Source: Lachnospiraceae bacterium (GTDB lineage: Bacteria; Bacillota; Clostridia; Lachnospirales; Lachnospiraceae). From it: DNA of 57,828 nucleotides. The notes under the pieces were generated by a model. It made no database searches. It was not told where the DNA came from and saw nothing but the letters and a program-made list of their open reading frames with translations. Where the stretch lies: contig JAFYCS010000062.1 of the NCBI GenBank assembly GCA_017539565.1, positions 1 to 57,828 of the forward strand, written 5' to 3'. Shown here in pieces: positions 27,035 through 35,902 of this stretch; within the stretch, counting starts at the first letter, position 1, and each line of letters starts with the position of its first letter. The position numbers and the translations under genes are program-made.

Positions 27035-28335
27035 GCCTTTTTCTCCACTACATACAAAAGATCACGGAAGGAAGCGATGACACCCTCCGGTGCATCAGCG
27101 GTACCGAAACCGTAAGAAGCATATATAAAGGGTACGCCCGCCTCGTGGGAAGCATCCTGGTCCCCCTGTATATCGCCTACATAGACGGGAGCTTTATATC
27201 CGTTCCTCTCAGCCACGAGCTTTATATTATCAGCCTTATAGAGCAGTGTATCACCGTAGCATTCCTTATCGCTGATATATCCGGTGATCCCAAGCTTTTC
27301 CGTCACCAGCTCGATATAGCCCGACTGGCAGTTGCTGATTATGCATACCGGCAGCTTCTCCGACAGGCTCTTTATCGTATCCTTCACGCCGGGATAGCTT
27401 ATATCCTTTTCATTTTCATCAAGTATCTGCTGCTCATAGACGATGCATTTTTCCATCACTTCGTCACGCACCGCCCGGTCAACCTCCGGCAGAAGCTCCA
27501 TAGCTATCACATCCATGGGCTTACCGAAGAGCTTCTTTAATTCTTCCGGCTTAACCTCACTGTTAATACCGGTCTCTTTAAGAGCCCTTGTCCAGGCATC
27601 AGCCACCAGCGGCGTTGAATCCCACAGCGTTCCGTCGACATCCAGAAAAACCGCATCTGCCTTTATCTTTTTTATTCCCTGTATCTCTTTAACTTCCAAA
27701 CTGTCACCTTTGACTGTAAATCTTATGTTGTAATCCCCGTAGCTTATGCCCCATATACGTTCCTCATCATGTATATGCCTGGTGCGGGGATCCTGCTTTA
27801 GGATATCCTTTATATTCTCCAGATCCTTTATGCCGATGCCTGCTGCAAGCCCTGCAGGAATGTTTACCGTAAGTTCGTTAAACTCCACCCTGTCGGTGAA
27901 GCCGCCCTTTGCATCGGAATGTGCATCCGCATAGGGCAGATAGGGCTTGATATCATAGATGGGCGTACCGTCAAGCATATCAACTCCGCTGACTATCACG
28001 CTGCCGTCCTCGTCGATGCCTTCCAGCTTAACGCAGGAGAGTCCCAGTGGATTGGGCCTGAAAGGTGAACGGCTGGCGAACACTCCCACCCTTTCCTTTC
28101 CGCCCAGGCGCGGAGGTGCCACTGTTGCATTCCAGCCCTGACGGTGGTTCTCAGAAAAGTCCCAGATAAGCCAGAGGTAGGTGTACTCCGTAAGCCCTCT
28201 TACCGCATCGGGATGACGGAACTCGGGTTCAAACACAATACGTCCCACGGCTCCTTTAACGAGGCCGCTCTGTCTGGGTATGCCGAACTTTTCCGGGAAA
28301 CCGGTACGGATATATGCTACAGGCTCTATGTTCAT
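27031..28335 (-). CDS. Fusion: TrmO tRNA m6t6A methyltransferase + HAD phosphatase
   Basis: A 434-aa two-domain protein. Residues 1-225 are TrmO/TsaA-like: the beta-barrel start PVAYIRTGFPEKFGIPRQSG, LWLIWDFSENHRQG, and the FASRSPFRPNPLGLSCVKLEG signature. TrmO methylates t6A37 of threonine tRNA using SAM. Residues 230-430 are a HAD hydrolase of the phosphoglycolate-phosphatase type: DVDGTLWDS (nucleophile Asp), CIISNCQSGY (Ser/Asn motif), and VGDIQGDQDASHEAG (acidic motif). One continuous frame joins them. The TrmO stop-side overlaps trmL and its start overlaps GT26 (both ATGA). Confidence 0.9.
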   Translation of the reverse strand: MNIEPVAYIRTGFPEKFGIPRQSGLVKGAVGRIVFEPEFRHPDAVRGLTEYTYLWLIWDFSENHRQGWNATVAPPRLGGKERVGVFASRSPFRPNPLGLSCVKLEGIDEDGSVIVSGVDMLDGTPIYDIKPYLPYADAHSDAKGGFTDRVEFNELTVNIPAGLAAGIGIKDLENIKDILKQDPRTRHIHDEERIWGISYGDYNIRFTVKGDSLEVKEIQGIKKIKADAVFLDVDGTLWDSTPLVADAWTRALKETGINSEVKPEELKKLFGKPMDVIAMELLPEVDRAVRDEVMEKCIVYEQQILDENEKDISYPGVKDTIKSLSEKLPVCIISNCQSGYIELVTEKLGITGYISDKECYGDTLLYKADNIKLVAERNGYKAPVYVGDIQGDQDASHEAGVPFIYASYGFGTADAPEGVIASFRDLLYVVEKKA

Positions 28336-29852
28336 TTACGCTTAAACCTTGAATAGAGTATGAACTTGGTATTTGTGACCAGATATCTCTTAAAGAGACG
28401 TCTGGGATTCTGGAACAGTCTGTAAAGCCATTCAAGGCCTATGCCCTGTATGAGCCCGGGTGCCCTGTCTACCGTGCCCGCATGGAAATCAAAGCCGGCA
28501 CCGACTCCCAGCATCACGCCGTTTATCTTATCCTTATGGGCAGCCATCCACTTCTCCTGCTTGGGGGCTCCCAGTCCTATCCATACCAGATCCGCACCGC
28601 TGTCATTGATCATTTTGACAGCCTCGGCATCCTCTTCTTCCGTCAGCTCCCTGAAAGGAGGTGAATACATACCCACGACATTCATATAGGGGAAGCGTTC
28701 CTTAAGCTGTACCTTAAGCGCTTCAATGGTCTTTTCTGATGAGCCGTAGAAGAAATGCTTCTCCCCGCTCTCCATGCTGAGACGGAACACCTCTTCCATA
28801 AAGTCAGGTCCCGCTACACGCTCTGCCTCGGGGAAACCTCCCATGGCGATCTTATTGGCAATGGGATTACCGTCGGGGAAGGTATAGGCACTGCCGTTCA
28901 ATATGTCCATATATTCCTTGTCATCACTGGCCATGACCGTGGTGTGCACGTTGGAAAAGCAGATATACTTTCCTCCCAGCTCCTTCACGTGGTCCAGCAC
29001 ATATGCCGCAGCCTCGGTACGGCCTGCAGTGGTATATTCCACACCCAGTACGGGGAATTTACGGTTCATGTAGCTGCTGCATAAAGCTGCCGCCCCGCCC
29101 TCGTTAATGATGCAGTGCGAAGGCAGTGATCTGCCTCCCGCTTTAATCCCCGCACATACAGGCACCTTCAGTGCACTGAGACGGTCCATCCCTGCATTTC
29201 CCAGCTGTTCGGCTGCCTTTGCGGAAACATAGATCATATCGCATTCTTCGGGCAATACTATATTTGCCTTGATGACGTCTGCGGGCACAGCCGTCTTCTT
29301 TACTTCATGGATGATCCAGATATCTTTCCTGTCATTCAGATATCCGTAACGCTCGATGCAGTATTTAAGCCTGTCTGTCTCATCTGCTTCCGCAACCAGG
29401 CAGATGCTCCTGTGCTTGATACTGCTGCCGTATTTCTTAAGATACCTTCTGGAATACTGGCGGCGCATAAAGATATCCATGAGTATGCCCATTCCGAAGA
29501 GTATGGCCACTACGGTCCTGGATATCCTCTTTCCCCAGCCTATAAAAAATATAAAGAAAAGCTCTATGAACAGGAGCAGGGTCTGGGATTTGATGACCTC
29601 TGCGGTCTTCTCCCAGAAATCCATCTCCCAGGCATGCTTGACCCTGCCGCGCCTGATAAAGAAAACAAAAGAATAAGCAAGTATAAGAAAAACGTAGAAC
29701 ATACGGTAAAACGCATGCTCCCGTGTCTTGTTCGGATACATGGGTTCCAGTATCACATACCTGAAAAGGAGTGCGGCAGCATAAGCTGCGGTCTCTCCCA
29801 GCAGGCTGATGATAAGCATGGAAATTTCGTGTGGATCTTTGCGTTCTTTCAT
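28332..29852 (-). CDS. GT26 (WecG/TagA/CpsF) glycosyltransferase with N-terminal 4-helix membrane module
   Basis: A 506-aa protein. About four hydrophobic helices lie in residues 12-130 (e.g. SQTLLLFIELFFIFFIGWG). A cytosolic region to about 265 looks like the nucleotide-binding-like module of polyprenyl glycosylphosphotransferases. From about 270 on there is a WecG/TagA domain: FSNVHTTVMASDDKEYMD, TFPDGNPIANKIAMGG (active-site region), GSSEKTIEALK, LVWIGLGAPKQEKWM and GVGAGFDFHAGTVDRAPG. GT26 enzymes add an N-acetylmannosamine-type sugar to a lipid-linked acceptor in teichoic acid or antigen synthesis. The catalytic domain of the phosphotransferase family is replaced here by GT26. First gene of its operon; the ATG is only 8 nt from the -10, with no ribosome site. 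Confidence 0.88.
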   Translation of the reverse strand: MKERKDPHEISMLIISLLGETAAYAAALLFRYVILEPMYPNKTREHAFYRMFYVFLILAYSFVFFIRRGRVKHAWEMDFWEKTAEVIKSQTLLLFIELFFIFFIGWGKRISRTVVAILFGMGILMDIFMRRQYSRRYLKKYGSSIKHRSICLVAEADETDRLKYCIERYGYLNDRKDIWIIHEVKKTAVPADVIKANIVLPEECDMIYVSAKAAEQLGNAGMDRLSALKVPVCAGIKAGGRSLPSHCIINEGGAAALCSSYMNRKFPVLGVEYTTAGRTEAAAYVLDHVKELGGKYICFSNVHTTVMASDDKEYMDILNGSAYTFPDGNPIANKIAMGGFPEAERVAGPDFMEEVFRLSMESGEKHFFYGSSEKTIEALKVQLKERFPYMNVVGMYSPPFRELTEEEDAEAVKMINDSGADLVWIGLGAPKQEKWMAAHKDKINGVMLGVGAGFDFHAGTVDRAPGLIQGIGLEWLYRLFQNPRRLFKRYLVTNTKFILYSRFKRK

Positions 29853-29860
29853 AACAAGAT

Positions 29861-29890
29861 ATTATAACACAGATCCGGCTGTTCTTTCAA
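29861..29890 (-). promoter_or_regulatory. Promoter of the GT26-TrmO/HAD-trmL-PIG-L operon
   Basis: Minus-strand TTGAAA (29885-29890), 18-bp spacer, TATAAT (29861-29866) with TGT just before it (extended -10). The GT26 ATG follows after 8 nt, so the transcript should be leaderless or nearly so. Confidence 0.7.
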
Positions 29891-30951
29891 GCGATGGTAC
29901 CGCCTCCCACCACTGTATCGCCGTCGTAGAGCACCACGGCCTGACCTTTCGTGACGGCCCTCTGGGGCTCGTCGAACACCACTTTGATGGTATCCTCATC
30001 AGGCTGGGTCACCGTAGCCGGCGTCTCGGTCTGACGGTAGCGGACCTTGGCCTTTACCCGCATCTGCCCTTCTATGCGGGGCACTGATATCAGGTTTATA
30101 TCGTGAGCGGTGAGGCTGTCGGTAAAGAGTCCCTCACCGTGGCTTAAATGCACCCTGTTATCTGCAACATCGATCCCCGTTACATACCAGGGGGATTCCG
30201 CTGCCAGTCCCAGGCCTTTGCGCTGTCCTATGGTATAGTGGATCACGCCCTTATGGCGCCCCAGCACATTACCCTCGGGATCCACGAAATCACCCTCCGG
30301 GTATTTCGTACCGGTATATTCTTCTATAAAGGAGGCGTAATCCCCGTCGGGAACAAAACAGATATCCTGGGATTCAGCCTTATCGGCATTTACAAAACCG
30401 TACTCCGCAGCTATCTCCCTGGCCCTGGTCTTATTAAGCTCTCCCAAAGGGAAACGGCAGTATTTAAGCTGCTCCTGGCTCAGGTTATATAGCACATAAC
30501 TCTGGTCCTTCGAAAGGTCTTCCGCCTTCTTTAATACGTAGCGGCCGCTTTCCTCATCCTTTTCCACCTTTGCGTAATGTCCGGTGACTATGACATCGCA
30601 GTCCCTTGAAAGGCCGTATTCAAGGAGCTTCTCGAACTTGAGATACCTGTTGCAGTCTATGCAGGGATTGGGTGTGCCTCCGCACTGATAGGTGCGCACG
30701 AACTTATCGATCACCTTCCCGGAAAAATCGGCGGAATAATCCTTGGTCTCATAAGGAATGGACAATAAAAGAGCAACCCTGGCGGCATCATCCACATCCC
30801 TAACGCTGCAGCAGCTCTTGGGATCGAGCCTCTGGTGCTCGCTGTGGAAAAGCCTCATGGTCACTCCCATGCAGTCATATCCCTGTTCTTTCATAAGAGC
30901 GGCGGCTACGGAAGAATCCACGCCGCCGCTCATCGCTATCAATGCTCTCAT
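29887..30951 (-). CDS. mnmA: tRNA-specific 2-thiouridylase MnmA
   Basis: Installs the 2-thio group of U34 in tRNAs for Lys, Glu and Gln, using sulfur from a desulfurase relay. 354 aa. The PP-loop AMSGGVDSSVAAALM, the first Cys in TPNPCIDCNRYLKF, the SQDICFVPDGDY Cys, and the C-terminal beta-barrel are present. The ATG overlaps the fliS stop (ATGA), so it is co-transcribed with flagellin-locus genes. Confidence 0.96.
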   Translation of the reverse strand: MRALIAMSGGVDSSVAAALMKEQGYDCMGVTMRLFHSEHQRLDPKSCCSVRDVDDAARVALLLSIPYETKDYSADFSGKVIDKFVRTYQCGGTPNPCIDCNRYLKFEKLLEYGLSRDCDVIVTGHYAKVEKDEESGRYVLKKAEDLSKDQSYVLYNLSQEQLKYCRFPLGELNKTRAREIAAEYGFVNADKAESQDICFVPDGDYASFIEEYTGTKYPEGDFVDPEGNVLGRHKGVIHYTIGQRKGLGLAAESPWYVTGIDVADNRVHLSHGEGLFTDSLTAHDINLISVPRIEGQMRVKAKVRYRQTETPATVTQPDEDTIKVVFDEPQRAVTKGQAVVLYDGDTVVGGGTIA

Positions 30952-31418
30952 GCCAGGAATCCCCTGTTGGATCCCGCAGCAAAACTGTCCGTATTTATAT
31001 CATTACGCCCGTAGGTCATGCCCGCATATACCACGTCGGTATTCTTCATAACGGGTGCGGAAGTATCGTTCTTTGCTGCCTCCGCATAAGCATCCCTTAA
31101 GGCTTTTATCATCTTAAAGCATCTGTCAAGGCCTACGGTCTCACGCCTTACACCGGCCATTATCAGCTGCCTGTCCACAAAGCGGTAGATCTCGTAAAAG
31201 TTGCGTGCCAGTTCATACTTCATATCAAGGCTTTCGATAAGTTCCCTGATGCAGCAGCGGCAGTTCCAGATAAGGTCCTTAAAGTCCTCGCTTAAGGGAT
31301 CTGCCTGTAAAAGCTCCCTGCTGTACTGGTCAAAGATGTCGTACACGATCACTACCATTGCCGAAGGATTAGCCTGGCTGATCCTTAAGATGTAGTCCTG
31401 TCTGGTATCATCTGTCAT
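30948..31418 (-). CDS. fliS: FliS-like flagellin export chaperone
   Basis: A 156-aa helical protein. The N-terminal region SQANPSAMVVIVYDIFDQY corresponds to the FliS stretch that begins with a short turn and a hydrophobic LYD helix. Four helices follow, then a flexible tail. FliS binds the flagellin C-terminus in the cytosol and prevents early polymerisation. Its position directly after flagellin supports the call; sequence similarity by eye is moderate. ATG with GGGGAGG 7 nt upstream. Confidence 0.75.
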   Translation of the reverse strand: MTDDTRQDYILRISQANPSAMVVIVYDIFDQYSRELLQADPLSEDFKDLIWNCRCCIRELIESLDMKYELARNFYEIYRFVDRQLIMAGVRRETVGLDRCFKMIKALRDAYAEAAKNDTSAPVMKNTDVVYAGMTYGRNDINTDSFAAGSNRGFLA

Positions 31419-31478
31419 AATTTATCCTCCCCGTATAAATGTTACGCCCCCTCCCTATAGTCGGCGGCACATCGGTCG

Positions 31479-31514
31479 GTGCGATGCAGAATTATGTCTT
31501 CGACATAATCGCAC
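31479..31514 (-). other. Compound stem-loop between flagellin and fliS
   Basis: ATTATGTC pairs with GACATAAT (31491-31509; triloop GAA in the minus-strand RNA), enclosed by GTGCGA/TCGCAC with a short bulge. No T-run follows, so it looks like a processing or stability hairpin rather than a terminator. It begins 15 nt after the flagellin stop. Confidence 0.6.
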
Positions 31515-31528
31515 CTCCCTCCCTGTCA

Positions 31529-32737
31529 CTACTGTAACAACTGCAGTACCGTCTGCGGCCTTTCATTTGCCTGTGACAACATGGATGTTCCGGCCTGTAC
31601 CAGGACCTGTGCCGTGGTATACTGTGTCATCTCCTCTGCCATATCAACATCCATTATACGCGAATAGGAAGCTGTCATGTTCTCATATGATACATCAACG
31701 CTGGTAACATTGTGTTCCAGACGGTTCTCATAAGCACCAAGTCTTGAACGGACATCATTGATATAATCCAGAGCACCCTTTATAGCGGTGATGCCTGCCT
31801 CTGCGCCGCCCACCAGCTCACTGTTAGGATCCGAAGGATTCTTGGGCTTTCCGTATACGGTGGAAAGATCCAGATCATCGATACCCATACGGTACAGGGA
31901 AACAGTGGGGATCTGTACAGCCAGTTCCTGTCCCTCGTTTGCTCCTACCTGTATCTTCATGGCACCTATACCGGTGATATCCATCTCCATGGTGCCTATG
32001 CCTTTGATGGCAGTCTTCTTGTCTGCCAGGGTCTGGGCGTTCTTGATCACATCTTCATCTATGCCTATGACCAGCTTGAAATCGCCGGGGCCTGTCAGGG
32101 TCACCTTATCACCCTTATCATTGATAGTCGCTGTATAACCGCTCTCCGAAGGCTTTGCGGGGGCTTCTACCGAAGGGATGGTAAATGCGTCGGGATCTGC
32201 AGGATCCTTTGCAAAAAGCGCTGCGAAATCAACCTTATATCCTTTGCCTGCGGGAACATCCTGTGAATAGAAGTCGACCTTTGCCTTATCGGGCTTGTCG
32301 GTATAAGCTTTCATATCAAAGCTGCCGTCCAGAAGAGGCATGCCGTTGAATTCCGTATCCTTTGCGATACGGGTAAGCTCACTCTTAAGCTGCTGTGCTT
32401 CCTGATTGATAAGCTCACGGTCCTCATCGGTATAGGTACCGGTAGCGGACTGCACTGCCAGCTGGTTCATACGCTGCAGGATGGAAGACATCTCGGAGAG
32501 AGCGCCCTCTGCAGTGGATATTACGGAAATACCGTCATTTGAATTTCTCTTGGCTACGTCAAGGCCCTTGACCTGGGCATCCATACGATGAGCGATAGCC
32601 AATCCCGCGGGATTATCCTGGGCCCTGTTTACCTTAAGGCCTGATGATAAGCGCTGCAGTGACTGGCTTAAAAGAGTGTCGTTCGCATTGAGCGACTTAT
32701 TGGTGATAACGGCGGAAGCGTTATAATTGATCCTCAT
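31529..32737 (-). CDS. fliC: Flagellin
   Basis: A 402-aa filament subunit, exported by the flagellar type III system. The conserved N-terminal D0/D1 (MRINYNASAVITNKSLN, LSQSLQRLSSGLKVNRAQDNPAGLAIAHRMDAQ, IQRMNQLAVQSATGTYTDEDR region) and C-terminal D1/D0 (RLGAYENRLEHNVTSVD, ENMTASYSRIMDVDMAEE, QTVLQLLQ) are intact. The central 140 residues are variable and surface-exposed, Ser/Thr content being modest. GGAGAAG lies just before the ATG. It sits between a 988-aa putative flagellar protein and fliS, and is the likely acceptor for the nonulosonic-acid genes at 48-53 kb if they glycosylate flagellin (inference). Confidence 0.97.
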   Translation of the reverse strand: MRINYNASAVITNKSLNANDTLLSQSLQRLSSGLKVNRAQDNPAGLAIAHRMDAQVKGLDVAKRNSNDGISVISTAEGALSEMSSILQRMNQLAVQSATGTYTDEDRELINQEAQQLKSELTRIAKDTEFNGMPLLDGSFDMKAYTDKPDKAKVDFYSQDVPAGKGYKVDFAALFAKDPADPDAFTIPSVEAPAKPSESGYTATINDKGDKVTLTGPGDFKLVIGIDEDVIKNAQTLADKKTAIKGIGTMEMDITGIGAMKIQVGANEGQELAVQIPTVSLYRMGIDDLDLSTVYGKPKNPSDPNSELVGGAEAGITAIKGALDYINDVRSRLGAYENRLEHNVTSVDVSYENMTASYSRIMDVDMAEEMTQYTTAQVLVQAGTSMLSQANERPQTVLQLLQ

Positions 32738-32803
32738 ATCTTCTCCAATCCCGGGAATCTCCTTATCCCCGTTTCATTCCGCCGTCCGTGGCTTTTATTT
32801 TAT

Positions 32804-35770
32804 TTATGCCTCTCCCATGGTCTGCAGGAATATCTTTGCGCTGCGGTAGAGAGATGCTGTATCAAAACTGTTATTATTATCATCGGCCTTTTGGCCGCGA
32901 TCCTTAAGAGTAAAGTGCGAAGAATATGCAAAATTGACTGCATAGATGCTTATCCCGGCTGCCTCATAGCGCGAACGGAGCGTCTCTTCCAGCGCCGCCA
33001 TTGCATCCCTTCCTTCCGTGCTGTCACTGACAGCATATATATCAAGCCCCGCCTCCATTGCGGTAAAGCCTGCATGTACATTACCGAAGAATGCGCTCTC
33101 CATGCTGATGTCCACACGGCCGCGTACACCTTCCTCGTGTCTTATCCTTACGCTGACCGCAGTCTGCTCTCCGTGCAGCTGCATGGGCACTTCATAATTC
33201 TCCTCATTAGCAAGGGCTCTGGCGGTCCCCAGCTGCTTCATGGCACTGCTTATTGCACGCAGGTCTATGGTACCTTCCGGATCAACTGCTGCCTGAGCCA
33301 GTACACGCTCAGCCACATCAGCCATATGTGAATACGCCTGCTGTGCATCTTCTTTTGAATCAAAATTATCCAGTATCTTATCACAGGCTTCTTCAATGGA
33401 TGCCTCAACTATATCCTCCGTGATATCAAGGGCATCAGGTCCCTTTGACTGTGAGTCTCCGCTGACGATGCGCCCGTCGGGCAGGGTATGCTGTCTTTCA
33501 TGTGCAACACCGGCCGCGCTGCGGCTTATCTCAAAGAGTTCCCCGCGTTTCTCGCGAAGGCCCTTTATACCCAGCAGGGAATCAACATCCGCAGCCAGTC
33601 CGTTCTGGAGCAGTTCCCCGTACAGCTCAAGAGGTACGGAAGCCGCTTCGTTCATATCATTCTTCGCAGCCTTATACATGGCAGTCTCTATCTGGGCCGC
33701 GATATCCTTCTCCACATTGCCTTCAACACCCTGAAGGCTGTCATCCACGCTCACATCCATGCCCGCGCTCTTCCTGCTGCGTACTGCGCTCAGAAGATTT
33801 TCAAAGCTGATCTCGCGGTCCTGGTTTAACAGGCTTCCTATGGCTGCGCCGTCCCTGGTCTTTACCTGGTGCAGCATACGGTATATGCCTATATAGCTCT
33901 CACGCTCATCCGCGGTGATGCGGTTCTTCTGTTCCATCCTTACAAGGAATTCGCTGTAGCTCTCACCTGTCTGTACGGTATCAGTCAGATAGTTGTCCAG
34001 CTCTTCCATGCTCATCTTAAGGGGATTGAGCCCGTCGCGTATCATCTGCAGGGTATTCTCGGGGCTCATGCGCTCCATGATGCCGTCTACCATGCTGCAG
34101 GCATCCTTCACCCGTTCAATGTTTGTCATGCTTATCTCCATGCTGTTATAGCCCAGTATACGGGTGGCGCGGAGGTTTTCCTCACTGCTCTCTATATGCA
34201 GTTCCGCCAGCAGGCTCTCCGCATGCACAAAGGCTTTTGAGATGCTGTCGCCAAGATCTGAACGCACCTGTGTCTGCATGGTCTCGTAGCTTACGCTGGC
34301 CGATTCGTATTTAAGCTTTAACGCGCTTCCGGCTGCCGTAAAGTTTTCCAGTGAGGAGAAAGTATCAGAAGCCTGATTCAGTACATCGCCAAGCAGCGAT
34401 ACGGGCATTCCGGGTATCTGGCGGATGCTGTCCATCACTCCGCTGAAGATATCGGCCCTGTCGGAAGCCAGCTTCGTATCGGATGTATTGTACCGGCTGC
34501 AGAGCAGATCCTGCTCCGCACTCTTTAACTGTTCCACCAGATCGGAGAGTTCCATGGTATCCACGTTCACTCCGGCCTTTAACATATGATAGCTCACCTG
34601 GACCGTCATGGAAAGACGCACTTCTTCCAGCTGGCGCCTTGCTGTCACGGTCCTGGCTTCCATGCTTATTGAAATACTTATGCTGGCGGAAGACACGCTG
34701 CAACGCGAAAGATTCTTAAGATTAAGGGGCAGATCCTTGGCTACCGCCTTATCCACAGCATCGGCAGGCATCTTCTCTACCGCATCGCTGAGTTCCACCG
34801 CTTCTTCAAGAAGGGTGTTATCCCTGCTTATATCGTAATCCGCGGGATGCATACCGTCGGCAAGCGCCATGGCTGCCTTATCCGCAGCTTCTTTTACACT
34901 CATGGGGAGCCTAAGCCCATCCAGTTTCTTCATGAGCAGGAAGCTTTCCTCAGTAAGTGGAAGCCCCTCCTTTACCATCTCTTCTGCAAGGGCAATATTC
35001 TCACCGTCTGCCTCTTCCCCTGCACGTTCAATGAGCCTTTCCATCTGGCCCTTAAGCTGCTCAAGTCCCGCAGCATCGGCTGCAGCTGTCTTTCCCACAT
35101 ATGATCCGGTCTGCACGTAGCCCTGTGTGCTGCCATGTACGCTGCTGCCGCTGTGGGCCGCCTTATAAAGCGCATCGGGAGTTGGGTTAAGCCCGTTCTC
35201 CACCATGTATGCCCTGGCACCTGCATCCGGGCTTTCGATGGAAGTGAGCTGCTCTATCGCAGCAGCTGCTTCCTTCGCATTGCCCTCGTTAAGGGGCACG
35301 CCCTTTTCTTCAAAAGCTCGCGCTATCTCCTGCGCATATGCGGCGCTGCCCGTGATGGCTTCCAGCTGCTCTGCGCTGAGGTCGTCATTATATCCGGCTA
35401 TCACCACTCCGCTCTTTGCCATGGTGGCCTTTATCTCATCAACGATATTTACTGTATCCTCCGGATCCAGCTTGCCGGGATCGAAGCCTTCATCCTGCAT
35501 CTCCTTATAAGCCTCGGGGCTTAAGGTGTTTGACATGAGGATCATCATATCCTGGCGGTTCTTTGCGTCCGCAGGACTCCCCGCCTCTATCAGTTCTTCC
35601 GCCGTCTTTTTCTTGTCTCCCATTATGGTGGATGAGTTATTGCCTATATCAAGAGTATAGCCCGGAAAGCTGCTTCCTGCTTCGAACTTCTTAACATCGC
35701 TCACTTCACGCTGCTGCGTACCTGCTGTTCTTATGGGATCGTCGGTGATATTGTTTAAACTGATGTTCAT
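32804..35770 (-). CDS. Large flagellar-locus protein, FliK-like C-terminus (resembles DUF6240)
   Basis: A 988-aa Ala/Glu/Met-rich, mostly helical protein with no signal peptide or membrane helix. It resembles a Lachnospiraceae family I recall as DUF6240. Repeated helical units of the pattern 'EEGLPLTEESFLLMKKL' and 'ENGLNPTPDALYKAA' occur along its N-terminal half. The last 120 residues (VPMQLHGEQTAVSVRIRHEE..., beta-rich, then a helix with ALEETLRSRYEAAGIS) look like the C-terminal domain of the hook-length regulator FliK. It is directly upstream of flagellin, with AAGGAG 10 nt before the ATG. A flagellar assembly role is inferred from context and that C-terminal similarity, not proven. Confidence 0.6.
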   Translation of the reverse strand: MNISLNNITDDPIRTAGTQQREVSDVKKFEAGSSFPGYTLDIGNNSSTIMGDKKKTAEELIEAGSPADAKNRQDMMILMSNTLSPEAYKEMQDEGFDPGKLDPEDTVNIVDEIKATMAKSGVVIAGYNDDLSAEQLEAITGSAAYAQEIARAFEEKGVPLNEGNAKEAAAAIEQLTSIESPDAGARAYMVENGLNPTPDALYKAAHSGSSVHGSTQGYVQTGSYVGKTAAADAAGLEQLKGQMERLIERAGEEADGENIALAEEMVKEGLPLTEESFLLMKKLDGLRLPMSVKEAADKAAMALADGMHPADYDISRDNTLLEEAVELSDAVEKMPADAVDKAVAKDLPLNLKNLSRCSVSSASISISISMEARTVTARRQLEEVRLSMTVQVSYHMLKAGVNVDTMELSDLVEQLKSAEQDLLCSRYNTSDTKLASDRADIFSGVMDSIRQIPGMPVSLLGDVLNQASDTFSSLENFTAAGSALKLKYESASVSYETMQTQVRSDLGDSISKAFVHAESLLAELHIESSEENLRATRILGYNSMEISMTNIERVKDACSMVDGIMERMSPENTLQMIRDGLNPLKMSMEELDNYLTDTVQTGESYSEFLVRMEQKNRITADERESYIGIYRMLHQVKTRDGAAIGSLLNQDREISFENLLSAVRSRKSAGMDVSVDDSLQGVEGNVEKDIAAQIETAMYKAAKNDMNEAASVPLELYGELLQNGLAADVDSLLGIKGLREKRGELFEISRSAAGVAHERQHTLPDGRIVSGDSQSKGPDALDITEDIVEASIEEACDKILDNFDSKEDAQQAYSHMADVAERVLAQAAVDPEGTIDLRAISSAMKQLGTARALANEENYEVPMQLHGEQTAVSVRIRHEEGVRGRVDISMESAFFGNVHAGFTAMEAGLDIYAVSDSTEGRDAMAALEETLRSRYEAAGISIYAVNFAYSSHFTLKDRGQKADDNNNSFDTASLYRSAKIFLQTMGEA

Positions 35771-35792
35771 AGAAATAATTCTCCTTTATAAA

Positions 35793-35818
35793 GATCCTTC
35801 GCTCCGCTCAGGATGACA
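35793..35818. repeat. REP-like short palindromic repeat
   Basis: GATCCTTCGCTCCGCTCAGGATGACA: ATCCT and AGGAT arms around a TCGCTCCGCTC loop. I recall near-identical GATCCTTCGC...CAGGATGAC motifs scattered between genes in many bacteria. Here it sits in the leader of the 988-aa protein gene. Confidence 0.6.
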
Positions 35819-35844
35819 TATAAGCCGTTCCGGATGATAAACAT

Positions 35845-35877
35845 AAAAAGTCAGATGCAAAAATACATCTGACTTTT
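35845..35877 (-). terminator. glgB terminator (bidirectional)
   Basis: AAAAGTCAGATG pairs with CATCTGACTTTT around an 8-nt loop, 26 nt after the glgB stop; T-runs on both strands. Confidence 0.85.
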
Positions 35878-35902
35878 ATTTCGGCATGATAGTCCAAACT
35901 CT

